NCBI RefSeq assembly: GCF_003583765.1
Contig: NZ_QXQA01000022.1
Location: 1 to 64,000, forward strand
Length of the DNA stretch: 64,000 nt
DNA from: Paenibacillus nanensis
Lineage (GTDB): Bacteria; Bacillota; Bacilli; Paenibacillales; Paenibacillaceae
Direction: 5' to 3'
The notes beneath the pieces were generated by a model, which did no database searches, had not been told where the DNA came from, and saw only the letters and a program-made list of their open reading frames with translations. Shown in pieces: positions 26,216 through 35,082 of this stretch (within the stretch, counting starts at the first letter, position 1; every line of letters starts with the position of its first letter). The position numbers and the translations under genes were made by a program.

Positions 26216-26264
26216 GTTGACACCTCATTTCCTCTCTATGTTCGTATATCAGATGTTACAGCTA

Positions 26265-26573
26265 TTACAGTTTGATTTCGATATCTACACCGGATGGCAG
26301 ATCCAAACGCATCAACGCATCAACCGTTTGCGGCGTAGGATTCACAATGTCGATCAAGCGCTTGTGTGTGCGCATTTCGAATTGCTCACGGGAATCCTTG
26401 TACTTGTGCACCGCGCGGAGAATAGTGATGATTTGCTTTTCCGTTGGCAACGGAATCGGCCCGGACACGCCTGCACCGGAACGTTTTGCAGTTTCCACGA
26501 TTTTCTCAGCGGATTGATCAAGAATTCTGTGATCGTATGCTTTCAAGCGGATACGAATCTTTTGCTTTGCCAT
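26265..26573 (-). CDS. rpsJ: 30S ribosomal protein S10 (NusE)
   Basis: This 102-aa protein shows KIRIRLKAYDHRILDQSAEK, GPIPLPTEKQIITILR and HKYKDSREQFEMRTHKRLID. It also acts with NusB in rRNA antitermination. It is the first gene of the S10-spc-alpha cluster, 137 nt downstream of a sigma-A promoter. Confidence 0.98.
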   Translation of the reverse strand: MAKQKIRIRLKAYDHRILDQSAEKIVETAKRSGAGVSGPIPLPTEKQIITILRAVHKYKDSREQFEMRTHKRLIDIVNPTPQTVDALMRLDLPSGVDIEIKL

Positions 26574-26703
26574 ATAAGTCCCTCCTTCTTTCGCCCAATT
26601 TTTTAATCGGACATACTCCGTGAGAATAACCCGTCACTAGCTCCATGGCAAAGGAGCCGGGTGTGTCGGCAACCTCTCACATCAACGCAACGTCAGACCA
26701 ACA
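26574..26703 (-). promoter_or_regulatory. Leader of the S10 operon mRNA
   Basis: The 130-nt 5' UTR of rpsJ can fold into a hairpin from ACCCGGCTCC and GGAGCTAGTGACGGGT (about 26631-26664), next to GAGGTTGCCGACAC. I recall similar sequence in other Firmicutes S10 leaders, but no RNA family model was run. Confidence 0.5.
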
Positions 26704-26709
26704 GTCAAT

Positions 26710-26738
26710 ATTATATCGGATTGAATAGGCGATTGCAA
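26710..26738 (-). promoter_or_regulatory. Sigma-A promoter of rpsJ (S10 cluster)
   Basis: TTGCAA (26733-26738), exactly 17 nt, then TATAAT (26710-26715) on the minus strand. It is a near-ideal promoter with an AT-rich upstream tract. Confidence 0.88.
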
Positions 26739-26761
26739 CTAAAACATTTCGAATTACGCAT

Positions 26762-26802
26762 AAAAAATATAAAGCCAGAAATCCGCGTCGGATCCGGCTT
26801 TT
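26762..26802 (-). terminator. Terminator-like hairpin upstream of the S10 promoter
   Basis: On the minus strand AAAGCCGGATCCG can pair with CGGATTTCTGGCTTT (two bulges), followed by ATATTTTTT. It would shield the S10 promoter from transcripts arriving from the ABC transporter side. Confidence 0.65.
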
Positions 26803-26966
26803 CCTAGGTCTGTTGTGCTGATTTCGGAATGGTCAAATCATTCCAACTGTTCGTTTCTTCTATAGTAATATAGCTTAGCTGCCGGAACTGCTTCAGTCCG
26901 CTCTTGCCTTGTCGGGATCTCACTGCTCGGCATTCTTGCCGCATTTCTCCTCTTACTGCTCTCATA

Positions 26967-27152
26967 AGGACAAAAGTACACCTAATTTTCTCGTGATGCG
27001 GCATTTTATATGAATAACGCCATAAGTGCACTTATTTCTTCAGCTAACCTATAACAATCGAGATATGGATCAGAATAAGTGTACTTTTGCCTTTATTTCT
27101 AGCTGGGCGGTCTAGGATGGCTCAAATACGTGCACTTTTGTCTCTATTTCTG
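26967..27152 (+). repeat. Short repeat family D, spaced about 51-53 bp
   Basis: Three direct copies of a motif close to AGTGYACTTTTGYCTYTATTTCT begin with GTGCAC or GTGTAC at 27026, 27079 and 27130 (intervals 53 and 51 bp). An inverted copy of its first part (GTACAC) ends at 26981. A degenerate copy may follow near 27196-27215. GTGCAC itself is palindromic. The sequence between the motifs is not conserved. Confidence 0.7.
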
Positions 27153-27229
27153 ATTGAGCAGCAAGTTTCCCCTTGGGAACATTTCTGATAGTAAGGTACT
27201 TCAAAGTGTGCATGCGGTAATCGACACCG

Positions 27230-27292
27230 AACAAATAAACCGCCCATCTCGAAAGGATGGCTAGCATCCTTCGATGAGCGGTTGCATTTCTT
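27230..27292 (-). terminator. Hairpin downstream of the ABC transporter operon
   Basis: On the minus strand AACCGCTCATCGAAGGAT pairs with ATCCTTTCGAGATGGGCGGTT (two small mismatches or bulges), then TATTTGT. It is a long stem with a weak T tract, probably the operon terminator. Confidence 0.6.
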
Positions 27293-27432
27293 TTGTTACC
27301 GGAGAAAAAGGGCACACGTGATGTGCGGAGCACTCGGCAAGTCCGGCGCAGGTGAATGAGTTCACGTTCTCGTTTCTCCCACCTACCCACCACCTTAACA
27401 GCGACCGGCATCCATTGCGAAAGGGCTCCCCC

Positions 27433-28227
27433 TTATCCAAGCACTACGCGGTCATCCGCCATCTTCTTTCCGCTGATTTGCTCGAACTCGCCAAGCAGCT
27501 GCTCAACGGTAAGATCTTTCTTGCGGTCCTCATCGAATTGCAGAATGATCTTGCCTTTGTCCATCATAATCAGCCGGTTACCGAGCCGGATCGCTTGCTC
27601 CATGTTATGCGTAACCATCAACGTTGTCAGCTTCAGTTCCCGTACAATGTTCTCGGTCAGCGTAGTAACGAGCTCCGCGCGGGCCGGGTCGAGCGCAGCC
27701 GTGTGCTCGTCAAGCAGCAAGATTTGCGGCCGGGTAAAGGTCGCCATCAGCAGGCTTAACGCTTGCCGCTCGCCGCCGGACAGCAGTCCTACCTTTGCGC
27801 CCATCCGATTCTCGAGGCCGATACCGAGACGCTGCAGCTCTTCCCGAAAAATTTTACGTGTTTTTCCCGTAACCCCTAAGCTGAAGCCGCGAGGCCTCCC
27901 GCGTTTATACGCGATCGCCAAGTTCTCTTCAATCGTCATACGAGGAGCTGTTCCCGCCATCGGATCTTGAAATACCCGCCCGATCCATTGACTCCGCTGA
28001 TACTCCGAAACTTGACTCACATCATTGCCGTCAATGAAGATTTTACCTGCATCAGGTTTCATTACACCAGAAATAATATTCATAAGGGTTGATTTCCCCG
28101 CGCCATTACTTCCAATAACGGTAACAAAGTCTCCAGGTTTCAGATATAGATTTGCATCCATAAGCGCGATCTTCTCATCGACTGTCCCGGGGTTAAAAAG
28201 CTTAGAGACCTTCTCAATCTTTAACAT
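27433..28227 (-). CDS. ABC transporter ATP-binding protein (TrpZ-like)
   Basis: This 264-aa ATPase has Walker A GSNGAGKST, the signature LLSGGERQALSL, and Walker B ILLLDEHTAALDP. The DEHTAALDP form is typical of the ABC systems that pair with ABC_sub_bind (DUF534-type) lipoproteins, for example TrpXYZ of streptococci. It overlaps the permease stop by one base, and the three genes form an operon ordered binding protein, permease, ATPase. Substrate is unproven; tryptophan or another aromatic compound is a guess from family resemblance. Confidence 0.9.
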   Translation of the reverse strand: MLKIEKVSKLFNPGTVDEKIALMDANLYLKPGDFVTVIGSNGAGKSTLMNIISGVMKPDAGKIFIDGNDVSQVSEYQRSQWIGRVFQDPMAGTAPRMTIEENLAIAYKRGRPRGFSLGVTGKTRKIFREELQRLGIGLENRMGAKVGLLSGGERQALSLLMATFTRPQILLLDEHTAALDPARAELVTTLTENIVRELKLTTLMVTHNMEQAIRLGNRLIMMDKGKIILQFDEDRKKDLTVEQLLGEFEQISGKKMADDRVVLG

Positions 28228-29156
28228 TAGCGTCCACCTCCGTTTTTAGCGTGGATGGAAGCCAGCACTTCTTCTGTCCGCCGTTTGGCTGTTAGCTTTG
28301 AATTCACTGTACTGCGTATTGTTGGAACAACGAGAGCACAGATGATAATTACTGCAGTAATTAGCTTCATATCCTGCGCATCCAGCCATTCAACACGAAG
28401 TGCTAGGGCATATATGATCCGATAAATGATGGCTCCAAGTACGACGGCCAGCGTCGCCCGGAATATTGTCTTTGCCCCGAAAATTGCCTCGCCTATAATA
28501 ACAGAAGCTAGACCAATTACGATCATACCAATCCCCATGGAATTGTTCGCGCCATTTTGCGAATGTGCGATAAGCGCTCCGGAGCACGCTACTAGTGCGT
28601 TCGAAAGAGCAACTCCAATAATGGTGGTCATATCCGTATTTGCTCCAAAGCTGCGGATCATACGGCTGTTATCGCCTGTTGCGCGCAAGCTGAGTCCGAT
28701 ATTGGTTTTAAAGAACATATCCAGCGCTACCTTCACTATAATAGCTAAAATCAGTCCAATTACAATAATGGAAGCATTATCGAAAACATTGTCCTCGCCA
28801 CGCAAGGATACGTTTGGTTTCCCTAATATTCTAAGATTAATGGAATACAAAGCGATCATCATTATTATGCCCGAAAGAAGACCATTGATCTTCCCTTTCG
28901 TATGAAGAAGCCCTGTACACGTACCGGCTAACGCCCCTCCGATGAAAGCGCATATGACGGCTAGCCAAGGGGGAGTTCCCCCAATTGTCATGACCGTACC
29001 AATTGCCGCACCAGTAGTAAAGCTACCGTCCACCGTTAAATCGGGGAAATCCAAAATTCGAAACGTTATATATACTCCAAGTGCCATTAACGCGTACAGC
29101 AGTCCACTTTCGACAGCCCCTGTAAGAGATACAAGCATTTGTGCTGCCTCCTTCAT
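28227..29156 (-). CDS. ABC transporter permease (TrpY-like, BPD_transp_2 type)
   Basis: This is a 309-aa membrane protein with about eight to nine helices. The N-terminal LYALMALGVYITFRILDFPDLTVDG and the later SLRATGDNSRMIRSFGANT are typical of the LivH-like permeases used by TrpXYZ-type importers. The start at 29154-29156 lies about 80 nt after the binding-protein gene. The C-terminal tail is basic. Confidence 0.9.
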   Translation of the reverse strand: MKEAAQMLVSLTGAVESGLLYALMALGVYITFRILDFPDLTVDGSFTTGAAIGTVMTIGGTPPWLAVICAFIGGALAGTCTGLLHTKGKINGLLSGIIMMIALYSINLRILGKPNVSLRGEDNVFDNASIIVIGLILAIIVKVALDMFFKTNIGLSLRATGDNSRMIRSFGANTDMTTIIGVALSNALVACSGALIAHSQNGANNSMGIGMIVIGLASVIIGEAIFGAKTIFRATLAVVLGAIIYRIIYALALRVEWLDAQDMKLITAVIIICALVVPTIRSTVNSKLTAKRRTEEVLASIHAKNGGGR

Positions 29157-29235
29157 TAATAGAAATGGGGTGAATCAGTAACCCCGATCACCCCATGCTT
29201 TAGTAGTGCCTTGAATGAACTTGAACTTATGCTAA

Positions 29236-30270
29236 CTATTCGATGATGTTGTTGTCTGGGTCTTTTACATAAGCTTTCATAGCATCTGTTACCGTAACGC
29301 CTTGTTCTTCTGCAGCTTTTAAGTTAAGAATAAAGTCCAACTTCTCCGGCGTACGTACATCCATTTCGCCTGGATTTTTGCCATCCTTCAGAATCTCGAC
29401 CGCCATCTGACCAACTTCATACCCATGATCATAGTATTTGAATCCAACGGTTGCAAACGCGCCCTTTTCCACTGTGTCACGGTCAGCTGAGAAGAACGGA
29501 ATATCATTTTCATTTACGACATCAATAATCGAGTCTACACCTTCAACTACTGTGTTATCCAAAGTGATATAAACAGCGTCAACACGACCGACAAGCGACT
29601 GAGCCGCTTGTTGGACGTCAGAGCTATTTACAACAGGAGCTTTGATTAATTCAATTCCATGCTTAGACAAAGCCTCTTCCGCAATTTTACTCATTACGAC
29701 TGCATTTGGCTCACCTTCATTGATGACGATGCCGACTTTTTTAACGTCCGGTAACTCTTTAGCAATGAAATCCATGAGTTGGACGATTGCATCTGGGTTT
29801 GTGTCCGATGCTCCCGTTACGTTGCCTCCCGGAGCTTCAAGCTGTGGAACCAGCTTCTCGGCTAGCGGATCGGTAACTGCGGCGAACAAGACTGGCCGGT
29901 CCGTCACTTCCTCAACAAGCGCTGCGCTAGTTGCTGTTGCTATACCCAAAGCCAATTCAGAATCGCCCGAGGCGATTTTTTCCGCAATTGCTTTAAAGTT
30001 GTTTGGATCGCCCTGAGCATTGTTATAATCGACATCCACCTTTAGGCCAGCGTCTTCTAATGCCTTCAAAAAGCCTTCACGTGTTGCATCCAACGAAGGA
30101 TGCTCAACGATTTGAGAAATAGCGATTTTATACGTCTTCTCTGCAGCTGTATCGTTACCCGATGCTTGTCCTTCATTCTCCGAGTTCGTTTTGCCTGTGT
30201 TGCCGCCGCACGCAGCTGTTACGGCCATTAGGGATGCAAGAGCCAAGCCAACCCAAAACCTTTTCTTCAT
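29236..30270 (-). CDS. ABC transporter substrate-binding lipoprotein (TrpX-like)
   Basis: This 344-aa lipoprotein has a signal peptide ending in TAAC with lipidated Cys21, followed by a Ser/Asn/Glu-rich linker. A two-lobe ABC_sub_bind domain (pfam04392 type) follows, with KIAISQIVEHPSLDATREGF, GNVTGASD and DAVYITLDNTVVEG. This family binds tryptophan or tyrosine in some characterised systems. A GAGAGGGG site precedes the ATG. A promoter nested in a 20-bp inverted repeat lies about 100 nt upstream. Confidence 0.9.
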   Translation of the reverse strand: MKKRFWVGLALASLMAVTAACGGNTGKTNSENEGQASGNDTAAEKTYKIAISQIVEHPSLDATREGFLKALEDAGLKVDVDYNNAQGDPNNFKAIAEKIASGDSELALGIATATSAALVEEVTDRPVLFAAVTDPLAEKLVPQLEAPGGNVTGASDTNPDAIVQLMDFIAKELPDVKKVGIVINEGEPNAVVMSKIAEEALSKHGIELIKAPVVNSSDVQQAAQSLVGRVDAVYITLDNTVVEGVDSIIDVVNENDIPFFSADRDTVEKGAFATVGFKYYDHGYEVGQMAVEILKDGKNPGEMDVRTPEKLDFILNLKAAEEQGVTVTDAMKAYVKDPDNNIIE

Positions 30271-30348
30271 TTTTGTTAACCCCTCTCATCTCTTATAAAT
30301 TCTTTTTTCTTTGTACAAAGTGGCTTACATTACTTAAAAGCTTTATCG

Positions 30349-30408
30349 CTTTTAGTCGCTAAAGTATATGATTATAACAAGTTAAACCTATATTTTAGCG
30401 ATTAAAAG
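30349..30408 (-). promoter_or_regulatory. Promoter within a 20-bp inverted repeat (candidate operator)
   Basis: Arms at 30349-30368 and 30389-30408 match in 18 of 20 positions as inverted repeats (core TCGCTAAA...TTTAGCGA), separated by 20 bp. An extended -10 element TGTTATAAT (30371-30379, minus strand) lies exactly in the spacer. The geometry suggests a repressor site that covers the promoter and start point of the ABC transporter operon. The regulator is not encoded nearby. Confidence 0.6.
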
Positions 30409-30430
30409 AGATTTTTGGACTATTATTAAT

Positions 30431-30460
30431 ATCTTAATTGCAGTTTGGCAGTAACGTCAA
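30431..30460 (-). promoter_or_regulatory. Second candidate promoter of the ABC transporter operon
   Basis: TTGACG (30455-30460), 18 nt, then TAAGAT (30431-30436) on the minus strand. A transcript from here would read through the inverted repeat at 30349-30408. Confidence 0.45.
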
Positions 30461-30503
30461 TGCAAAATTATTTGTTAATTACTGTTACAGTCATATCCGG
30501 TCA

Positions 30504-30540
30504 AAAAAATAAAAAAACCTCCACCGAAGTGGAGGTTTCT
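30504..30540 (-). terminator. Terminator of the str operon (after tuf)
   Basis: On the minus strand AAACCTCCAC-TTCG-GTGGAGGTTT, followed by a long T-rich run. It is a textbook hairpin with a UUCG loop. Confidence 0.95.
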
Positions 30541-30573
30541 GTTCATGCGATGCGGCCAACAGACCGCAGCACA

Positions 30574-31764
30574 CTATTTCAGGATTGTTGCAACAGCGCC
30601 AGCGCCTACAGTACGGCCGCCTTCACGGATGGAGAAGCGAGTTCCTTCTTCAACCGCGATTGGAGCGATCAGTTCAACTGTAACTGTGATGTTGTCGCCA
30701 GGCATAACCATTTCAGTACCTTCTGGCAGGTTGATGATACCTGTTACGTCAGTTGTACGGAAATAGAATTGTGGACGGTAGCCAGTGAAGAAAGGCTTAT
30801 GACGGCCACCCTCTTCTTTAGTCAGAACGTAGATTTGAGCTGTAAAGTTCGTGTGTGGCTTAACGGAAGCTGGCTTAGCCAGAACTTGACCACGCTCGAT
30901 GTCTTTACGGTCAACACCACGAAGCAGTGCACCGATGTTGTCGCCAGCTTGAGCGGAGTCCAGCAATTTGCGGAACATCTCAACGCCTGTAACAACGGAT
31001 TTGCGGGTTTCTTCTTGCAGACCGATGATTTCGATCTCGTCGCCAACTTTAACAGTACCACGCTCTACACGGCCTGTAGCAACTGTACCGCGGCCTGTGA
31101 TTGTGAATACGTCCTCGACTGGCATAAGGAAAGGCTTAGCCGTGTCGCGCTCTGGAGTTGGGATGTAAGTGTCGATTTGCTCGAACAGTTCAACGATCTT
31201 GTCAGCCCAAGGACCGTCTGGGTTTTGCAGAGCTTCACGAGCAGCGCCGCGGATGATTGGAGTGTCATCGCCTGGGAACTCGTACTCGGACAGAAGGTCG
31301 CGAACTTCCATTTCAACCAGTTCAAGAAGCTCTTCGTCTTCAACCATGTCGCATTTGTTCAGGAATACGACGATGTAAGGAACGCCTACTTGGCGGGAGA
31401 GCAGGATGTGCTCGCGCGTTTGTGGCATAGGGCCGTCGGAAGCGGATACGACCAGGATCGCGCCGTCCATTTGAGCCGCGCCAGTGATCATGTTTTTAAC
31501 ATAGTCGGCGTGACCTGGGCAGTCAACGTGAGCGTAGTGACGGTTAGGAGTCTCATACTCAACGTGAGCTGTGGAGATTGTGATACCGCGCTCGCGCTCT
31601 TCTGGAGCTTTGTCGATTTGGTCGAATGCTACAGCAGCACCGCCGTATTTTTTGGAAAGTACAGTTGTGATCGCAGCAGTCAGAGTTGTTTTGCCGTGGT
31701 CAACGTGACCGATAGTACCGATGTTAACATGCGGTTTATTACGTTCAAATTTTGCCTTAGCCAT
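30574..31764 (-). CDS. tuf: Elongation factor Tu
   Basis: This 396-aa GTPase delivers aminoacyl-tRNA. It has the P-loop GHVDHGKT, switch region ERGITISTAHVEYE, DCPGHADYVKNMITGAAQ and NKCDMV. AGGAGG precedes the ATG. It is the last gene of rpsL-rpsG-fusA-tuf, with a strong terminator behind it. Confidence 0.99.
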   Translation of the reverse strand: MAKAKFERNKPHVNIGTIGHVDHGKTTLTAAITTVLSKKYGGAAVAFDQIDKAPEERERGITISTAHVEYETPNRHYAHVDCPGHADYVKNMITGAAQMDGAILVVSASDGPMPQTREHILLSRQVGVPYIVVFLNKCDMVEDEELLELVEMEVRDLLSEYEFPGDDTPIIRGAAREALQNPDGPWADKIVELFEQIDTYIPTPERDTAKPFLMPVEDVFTITGRGTVATGRVERGTVKVGDEIEIIGLQEETRKSVVTGVEMFRKLLDSAQAGDNIGALLRGVDRKDIERGQVLAKPASVKPHTNFTAQIYVLTKEEGGRHKPFFTGYRPQFYFRTTDVTGIINLPEGTEMVMPGDNITVTVELIAPIAVEEGTRFSIREGGRTVGAGAVATILK

Positions 31765-31878
31765 TGAACTGAATCCTCCTCAATTTAACTTTTTAATTTT
31801 ATGTGTGGACCGGCACCAGACGCCAGGCGCTTGATGACGGCCAAAACAAACTTAAGATATCAGCAAGCTTCGAGTAGA

Positions 31879-33960
31879 TTACTCTGCGCTGCCTTTGTGC
31901 TTCGAAATAATGTCGTCGGCGATCGATTTTGGAACTTCTTCGTAGTGAGAAAGCTCCATCGAGAATACGCCGCGTCCTTGTGTACCGGAACGAAGTGTTG
32001 TGGAGTAACCGAACATCTCGGAGAGAGGCACCTTCGCACGGATGATTTGCGCGCCACCGCGCGAATCCATGCCCTCGATGCGACCGCGGCGGGAGTTCAG
32101 CATACCCATTACGTCGCCCATGTACTCTTCAGGAACGGTAACCTCTACCTTCATGATTGGCTCAAGAAGGACAGGTTTACATTTTTCTTTCGCAGCTTTA
32201 AGCGCCAGGGAGCCCGCGATCTTAAACGCCATCTCCGAGGAGTCAACGTCATGGTAAGAACCATCGACAACGGTAGCTTTGATATCAACAAGCGGGAAGC
32301 CGGCAAGTACGCCGTTCTTCATGGACTCTTCGATACCAGCCTGGATCGGAGCGATAAATTCGCGAGGAATTGCGCCGCCCACGATTTTGCTTTCGAAGGT
32401 AAAGCCTGCGCCAGCCTCTTGTGGTTCGAACTCGACCCAACAATGACCGAACTGACCTTTACCGCCGGACTGACGAACGAATTTACCTTCAACCTTAGCC
32501 GCTTGACGGAATGTCTCACGGTAAGCAACCTGAGGTTTACCTACGTTTGTCTCAACTTTGAACTCGCGAAGCATACGGTCAACGATGATCTCAAGGTGAA
32601 GCTCACCCATACCTGCGATGATCGTTTGGCCAGTTTCTTCGTCCGTGTAAGCGCGGAACGTCGGATCTTCCTCGGCAAGCTTGGAGATGGCAACGCCCAT
32701 CTTGTCTTGGTCCGCTTTTGTTTTTGGTTCAATCGCGATTTGGATAACCGGCTCAGGGAAGTTCATCGATTCGAGAACGATCGGGGACTTCTCTTCGCAC
32801 AATGTATCGCCTGTTGTTGTGTCTTTCAGACCAACTGCAGCCGCAATATCGCCGGAGTAAACTTCGGTGATTTCTTGACGGCTGTTCGCATGCATCTGAA
32901 GGATACGGCCGATACGCTCACGCTTATTCTTCGTCGCGTTCAGTACGTACGAACCGGATTTCAGGATACCCGAGTATACGCGGAAGAACGTCAGTCTGCC
33001 GACATAAGGGTCCGTCATAATTTTGAACGCCAGCGCCGAGAACGGCTCCGAATCAGAGGAAGGGCGAACCGCTTCCGTACCGTCTTCGAGCGTACCTTTG
33101 ATCGCTGGAATGTCAACTGGGGATGGAAGGTAGTCAACTACCGCATCCAGTACCAGCTGAACGCCTTTGTTGCGGTACGAAGAACCGGCAACTACAGGGA
33201 AAATTTTCACTTCGCAAACGCCTTTACGAAGAACAGCCTTCAGTTCTGGAATCGTAATTTCTTCGCCTTCCAGGTACTTCATCATCAGTTCTTCGTCAAG
33301 CTCAGCGACTTTCTCAACCAAATCGGCACGAAGCTCTTCAACTTGGTCCGCATATTCTGCAGGAACTTCAGATTGAATAGGCTCTTTGCCAAGATCGTCC
33401 TTGTACGTGTAAGCTTTGCGCTCGATGATGTCGATAACGCCGACAAAATCGGACTCAGCGCCCATAGGAAGCTGAATAGCAACTGCATTAGCTTGCAGAC
33501 GCTCACGCATGTCCTTTACAACGTTCAGGTAATCTGCGCCGATGATGTCCATCTTGTTAACGTAAGCGATCCGTGGAACGCCGTAACGGTCAGCTTGACG
33601 CCATACAGTCTCGGACTGTGGCTCAACGCCTTCCTTCGCACTGAATACACCAACAGCCCCGTCCAATACGCGGAGGGAACGTTCAACTTCGACTGTGAAG
33701 TCAACGTGACCCGGAGTATCGATGATATTGATGCGGTTACCCTTCCATTGAGCGGTTGTCGCGGCAGACGTAATCGTGATACCGCGCTCTTGCTCTTGTT
33801 CCATCCAGTCCATCGTCGCTGCACCTTCGTGCACCTCGCCGATTTTGTGGGTACGGCCCGTAAAGAACAAGATCCGTTCAGTTGTCGTGGTTTTACCAGC
33901 ATCGATATGCGCCATGATACCGATATTACGCGTATTTTCTAAGGAGAACTCTCTTGCCAT
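31879..33960 (-). CDS. fusA: Elongation factor G
   Basis: This 693-aa translocase GTPase has AHIDAGKTTTTERIL (P-loop), DTPGHVDF, NKMD, and domains II-V with QSGGKGQFGHCWVEFEP and LNSRRGRIEGM. It has the standard EF-G1 length. It lies between rpsG and tuf; 114 nt separate it from tuf without an evident terminator. Confidence 0.99.
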   Translation of the reverse strand: MAREFSLENTRNIGIMAHIDAGKTTTTERILFFTGRTHKIGEVHEGAATMDWMEQEQERGITITSAATTAQWKGNRINIIDTPGHVDFTVEVERSLRVLDGAVGVFSAKEGVEPQSETVWRQADRYGVPRIAYVNKMDIIGADYLNVVKDMRERLQANAVAIQLPMGAESDFVGVIDIIERKAYTYKDDLGKEPIQSEVPAEYADQVEELRADLVEKVAELDEELMMKYLEGEEITIPELKAVLRKGVCEVKIFPVVAGSSYRNKGVQLVLDAVVDYLPSPVDIPAIKGTLEDGTEAVRPSSDSEPFSALAFKIMTDPYVGRLTFFRVYSGILKSGSYVLNATKNKRERIGRILQMHANSRQEITEVYSGDIAAAVGLKDTTTGDTLCEEKSPIVLESMNFPEPVIQIAIEPKTKADQDKMGVAISKLAEEDPTFRAYTDEETGQTIIAGMGELHLEIIVDRMLREFKVETNVGKPQVAYRETFRQAAKVEGKFVRQSGGKGQFGHCWVEFEPQEAGAGFTFESKIVGGAIPREFIAPIQAGIEESMKNGVLAGFPLVDIKATVVDGSYHDVDSSEMAFKIAGSLALKAAKEKCKPVLLEPIMKVEVTVPEEYMGDVMGMLNSRRGRIEGMDSRGGAQIIRAKVPLSEMFGYSTTLRSGTQGRGVFSMELSHYEEVPKSIADDIISKHKGSAE

Positions 33961-33989
33961 GAATATGTCTCCTCTCGTTAATGGTTATC

Positions 33990-34460
33990 CTACCAGCGGT
34001 AGTGAGCGAACGCTTTGTTCGCTTCAGCCATTTTGTGCGTGTCTTCACGCTTCTTAACAGATGCGCCAGTGTTGTTGGAAGCATCCAAGATTTCAGCAGC
34101 CAAACGCTCTGTCATCGTTTTCTCGCCGCGGTTACGCGAGTAGTTCACGAGCCAACGAAGACCAAGAGCCGTACGGCGCTCAGGCTTAACTTCGATAGGT
34201 ACTTGGTAGTTAGCGCCGCCTACACGGCGTGCTTTAACCTCAAGAACCGGCATGATGTTTTTCAAAGCTGCTTCGAACACTTCCATTGGATCTTTTCCCG
34301 AGCGCTCTTGAATCAGTTTGAAAGCATCGTATAACAATGTTTGTGCAGTGCCTCTCTTACCGTCGATCATAATACGGTTGATTAGGCGCGTAACCAGTTT
34401 GCTGTTATAAACCGGATCCGGAAGCACATCACGTTTCGTTACAGGACCTTTGCGTGGCAT
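33990..34460 (-). CDS. rpsG: 30S ribosomal protein S7
   Basis: This protein is 156 aa, the usual length, with MPRKGPVTKRDVLPDP, GKRGTAQTLLYDAF and NYQVPIEVKPERRTALGLRW. An in-frame start eight codons further upstream was rejected, because AAGGGGG precedes the ATG at 34458-34460. Confidence 0.97.
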   Translation of the reverse strand: MPRKGPVTKRDVLPDPVYNSKLVTRLINRIMIDGKRGTAQTLLYDAFKLIQERSGKDPMEVFEAALKNIMPVLEVKARRVGGANYQVPIEVKPERRTALGLRWLVNYSRNRGEKTMTERLAAEILDASNNTGASVKKREDTHKMAEANKAFAHYRW

Positions 34461-34529
34461 GAGAAAGTCCCCCTTTCTTCTCATAGTAACTTGTTCTAGC
34501 TTGCTATTAACCCGTTTAGGTTATACTTA

Positions 34530-34949
34530 TTACTTCTTAACTTTCGGACGCTTCGTGCCGTACTTGGAACGAGCTTGGTTACGGTTGTTAACACCCGCAG
34601 TGTCAAGCGCGCCGCGAACGATATGGTAACGCACACCCGGAAGGTCTTTAACACGACCGCCGCGGATCAAAACAACGCTGTGCTCTTGAAGGTTATGACC
34701 GATACCTGGGATGTACGCAGTAACCTCTACACGGTTAGTCAAACGTACACGCGCATATTTACGAAGCGCGGAGTTCGGTTTTTTCGGAGTCATTGTACCT
34801 ACACGAGTGCACACACCGCGTTTTTGAGGCGCGCTGATGTCAGTCGCTTCACGTTTCAATGCGTTGAAACCTCTTTGCAAGGCTGGCGATTTCGATTTAA
34901 CGACTTTCGCTTGACGTCCTTTGCGAACGAGCTGGTTAATTGTTGGCAT
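34530..34949 (-). CDS. rpsL: 30S ribosomal protein S12
   Basis: This 139-aa decoding-centre protein shows TINQLVRKGRQ, MTPKKPNSALRKYARVRLTN and GRVKDLPGVRYHIVRGALD. The residues linked to streptomycin resistance are wild type as read: Lys in TPKKPNSA and Lys in GRVKDLPG. It is first in the str operon. Confidence 0.98.
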   Translation of the reverse strand: MPTINQLVRKGRQAKVVKSKSPALQRGFNALKREATDISAPQKRGVCTRVGTMTPKKPNSALRKYARVRLTNRVEVTAYIPGIGHNLQEHSVVLIRGGRVKDLPGVRYHIVRGALDTAGVNNRNQARSKYGTKRPKVKK

Positions 34950-35007
34950 GTTGCCACCCCCTTCCCCTAATTCATGTCTTTATTATGGTAGACATATCAC
35001 CCAAAAT

Positions 35008-35067
35008 TTAAGCCCACAGACCCAGGCGGTTCATAAATGAACAAGACGATTTCATAAACCTAGTCAT
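35008..35067 (-). CDS. Possible leader peptide in the rpsL 5' UTR (19 aa)
   Basis: Between the str promoter and rpsL, GGAG lies 8 nt before an ATG that opens a 19-codon frame, MTRFMKSSCSFMNRLGLWA, ending in TAA. Downstream the leader can form an ATGTCT...AGACAT hairpin before the rpsL ribosome binding site. This could be a leader peptide that senses ribosome stalling, or a chance frame. The GGAG would lie at the very 5' end of the transcript, which makes efficient use uncertain. Confidence 0.35.
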   Translation of the reverse strand: MTRFMKSSCSFMNRLGLWA

Positions 35068-35082
35068 CAGGCACACTCCGAT

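Larger units (their letters stand above)
26803..27432. other. Gene-free stretch with short repeats
   Basis: No credible gene is present. Two minus-strand open frames (26804-27031 and 27112-27411) have no ribosome binding site and run across repeats. The stretch holds a repeat family at 26967-27152 and the hairpin downstream of the ABC transporter operon at 27236-27287. Confidence 0.7.

Noticed and set aside
26804..27411. Two minus-strand frames of 75 and 99 codons between rpsJ and the ABC transporter
   Set aside because: No ribosome binding sites, no recognisable sequence, and overlap with repeat family D and a terminator hairpin.
30271..30300. GAG-rich stretch before the TrpX-like gene as a TRAP binding site
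   Set aside because: Only three or four NAG triplets are present, and they overlap the ribosome binding site; known TRAP sites need about nine to eleven.
31801..33942. A 713-codon open frame on the plus strand, opposite fusA
   Set aside because: It is antisense to a clear EF-G gene, has no ribosome binding site or family resemblance, and follows from the codon bias of fusA. Similar frames opposite tuf (30445-31767), rpoC (39797-41221), rpoB (41439-42518) and secY were left out for the same reason.
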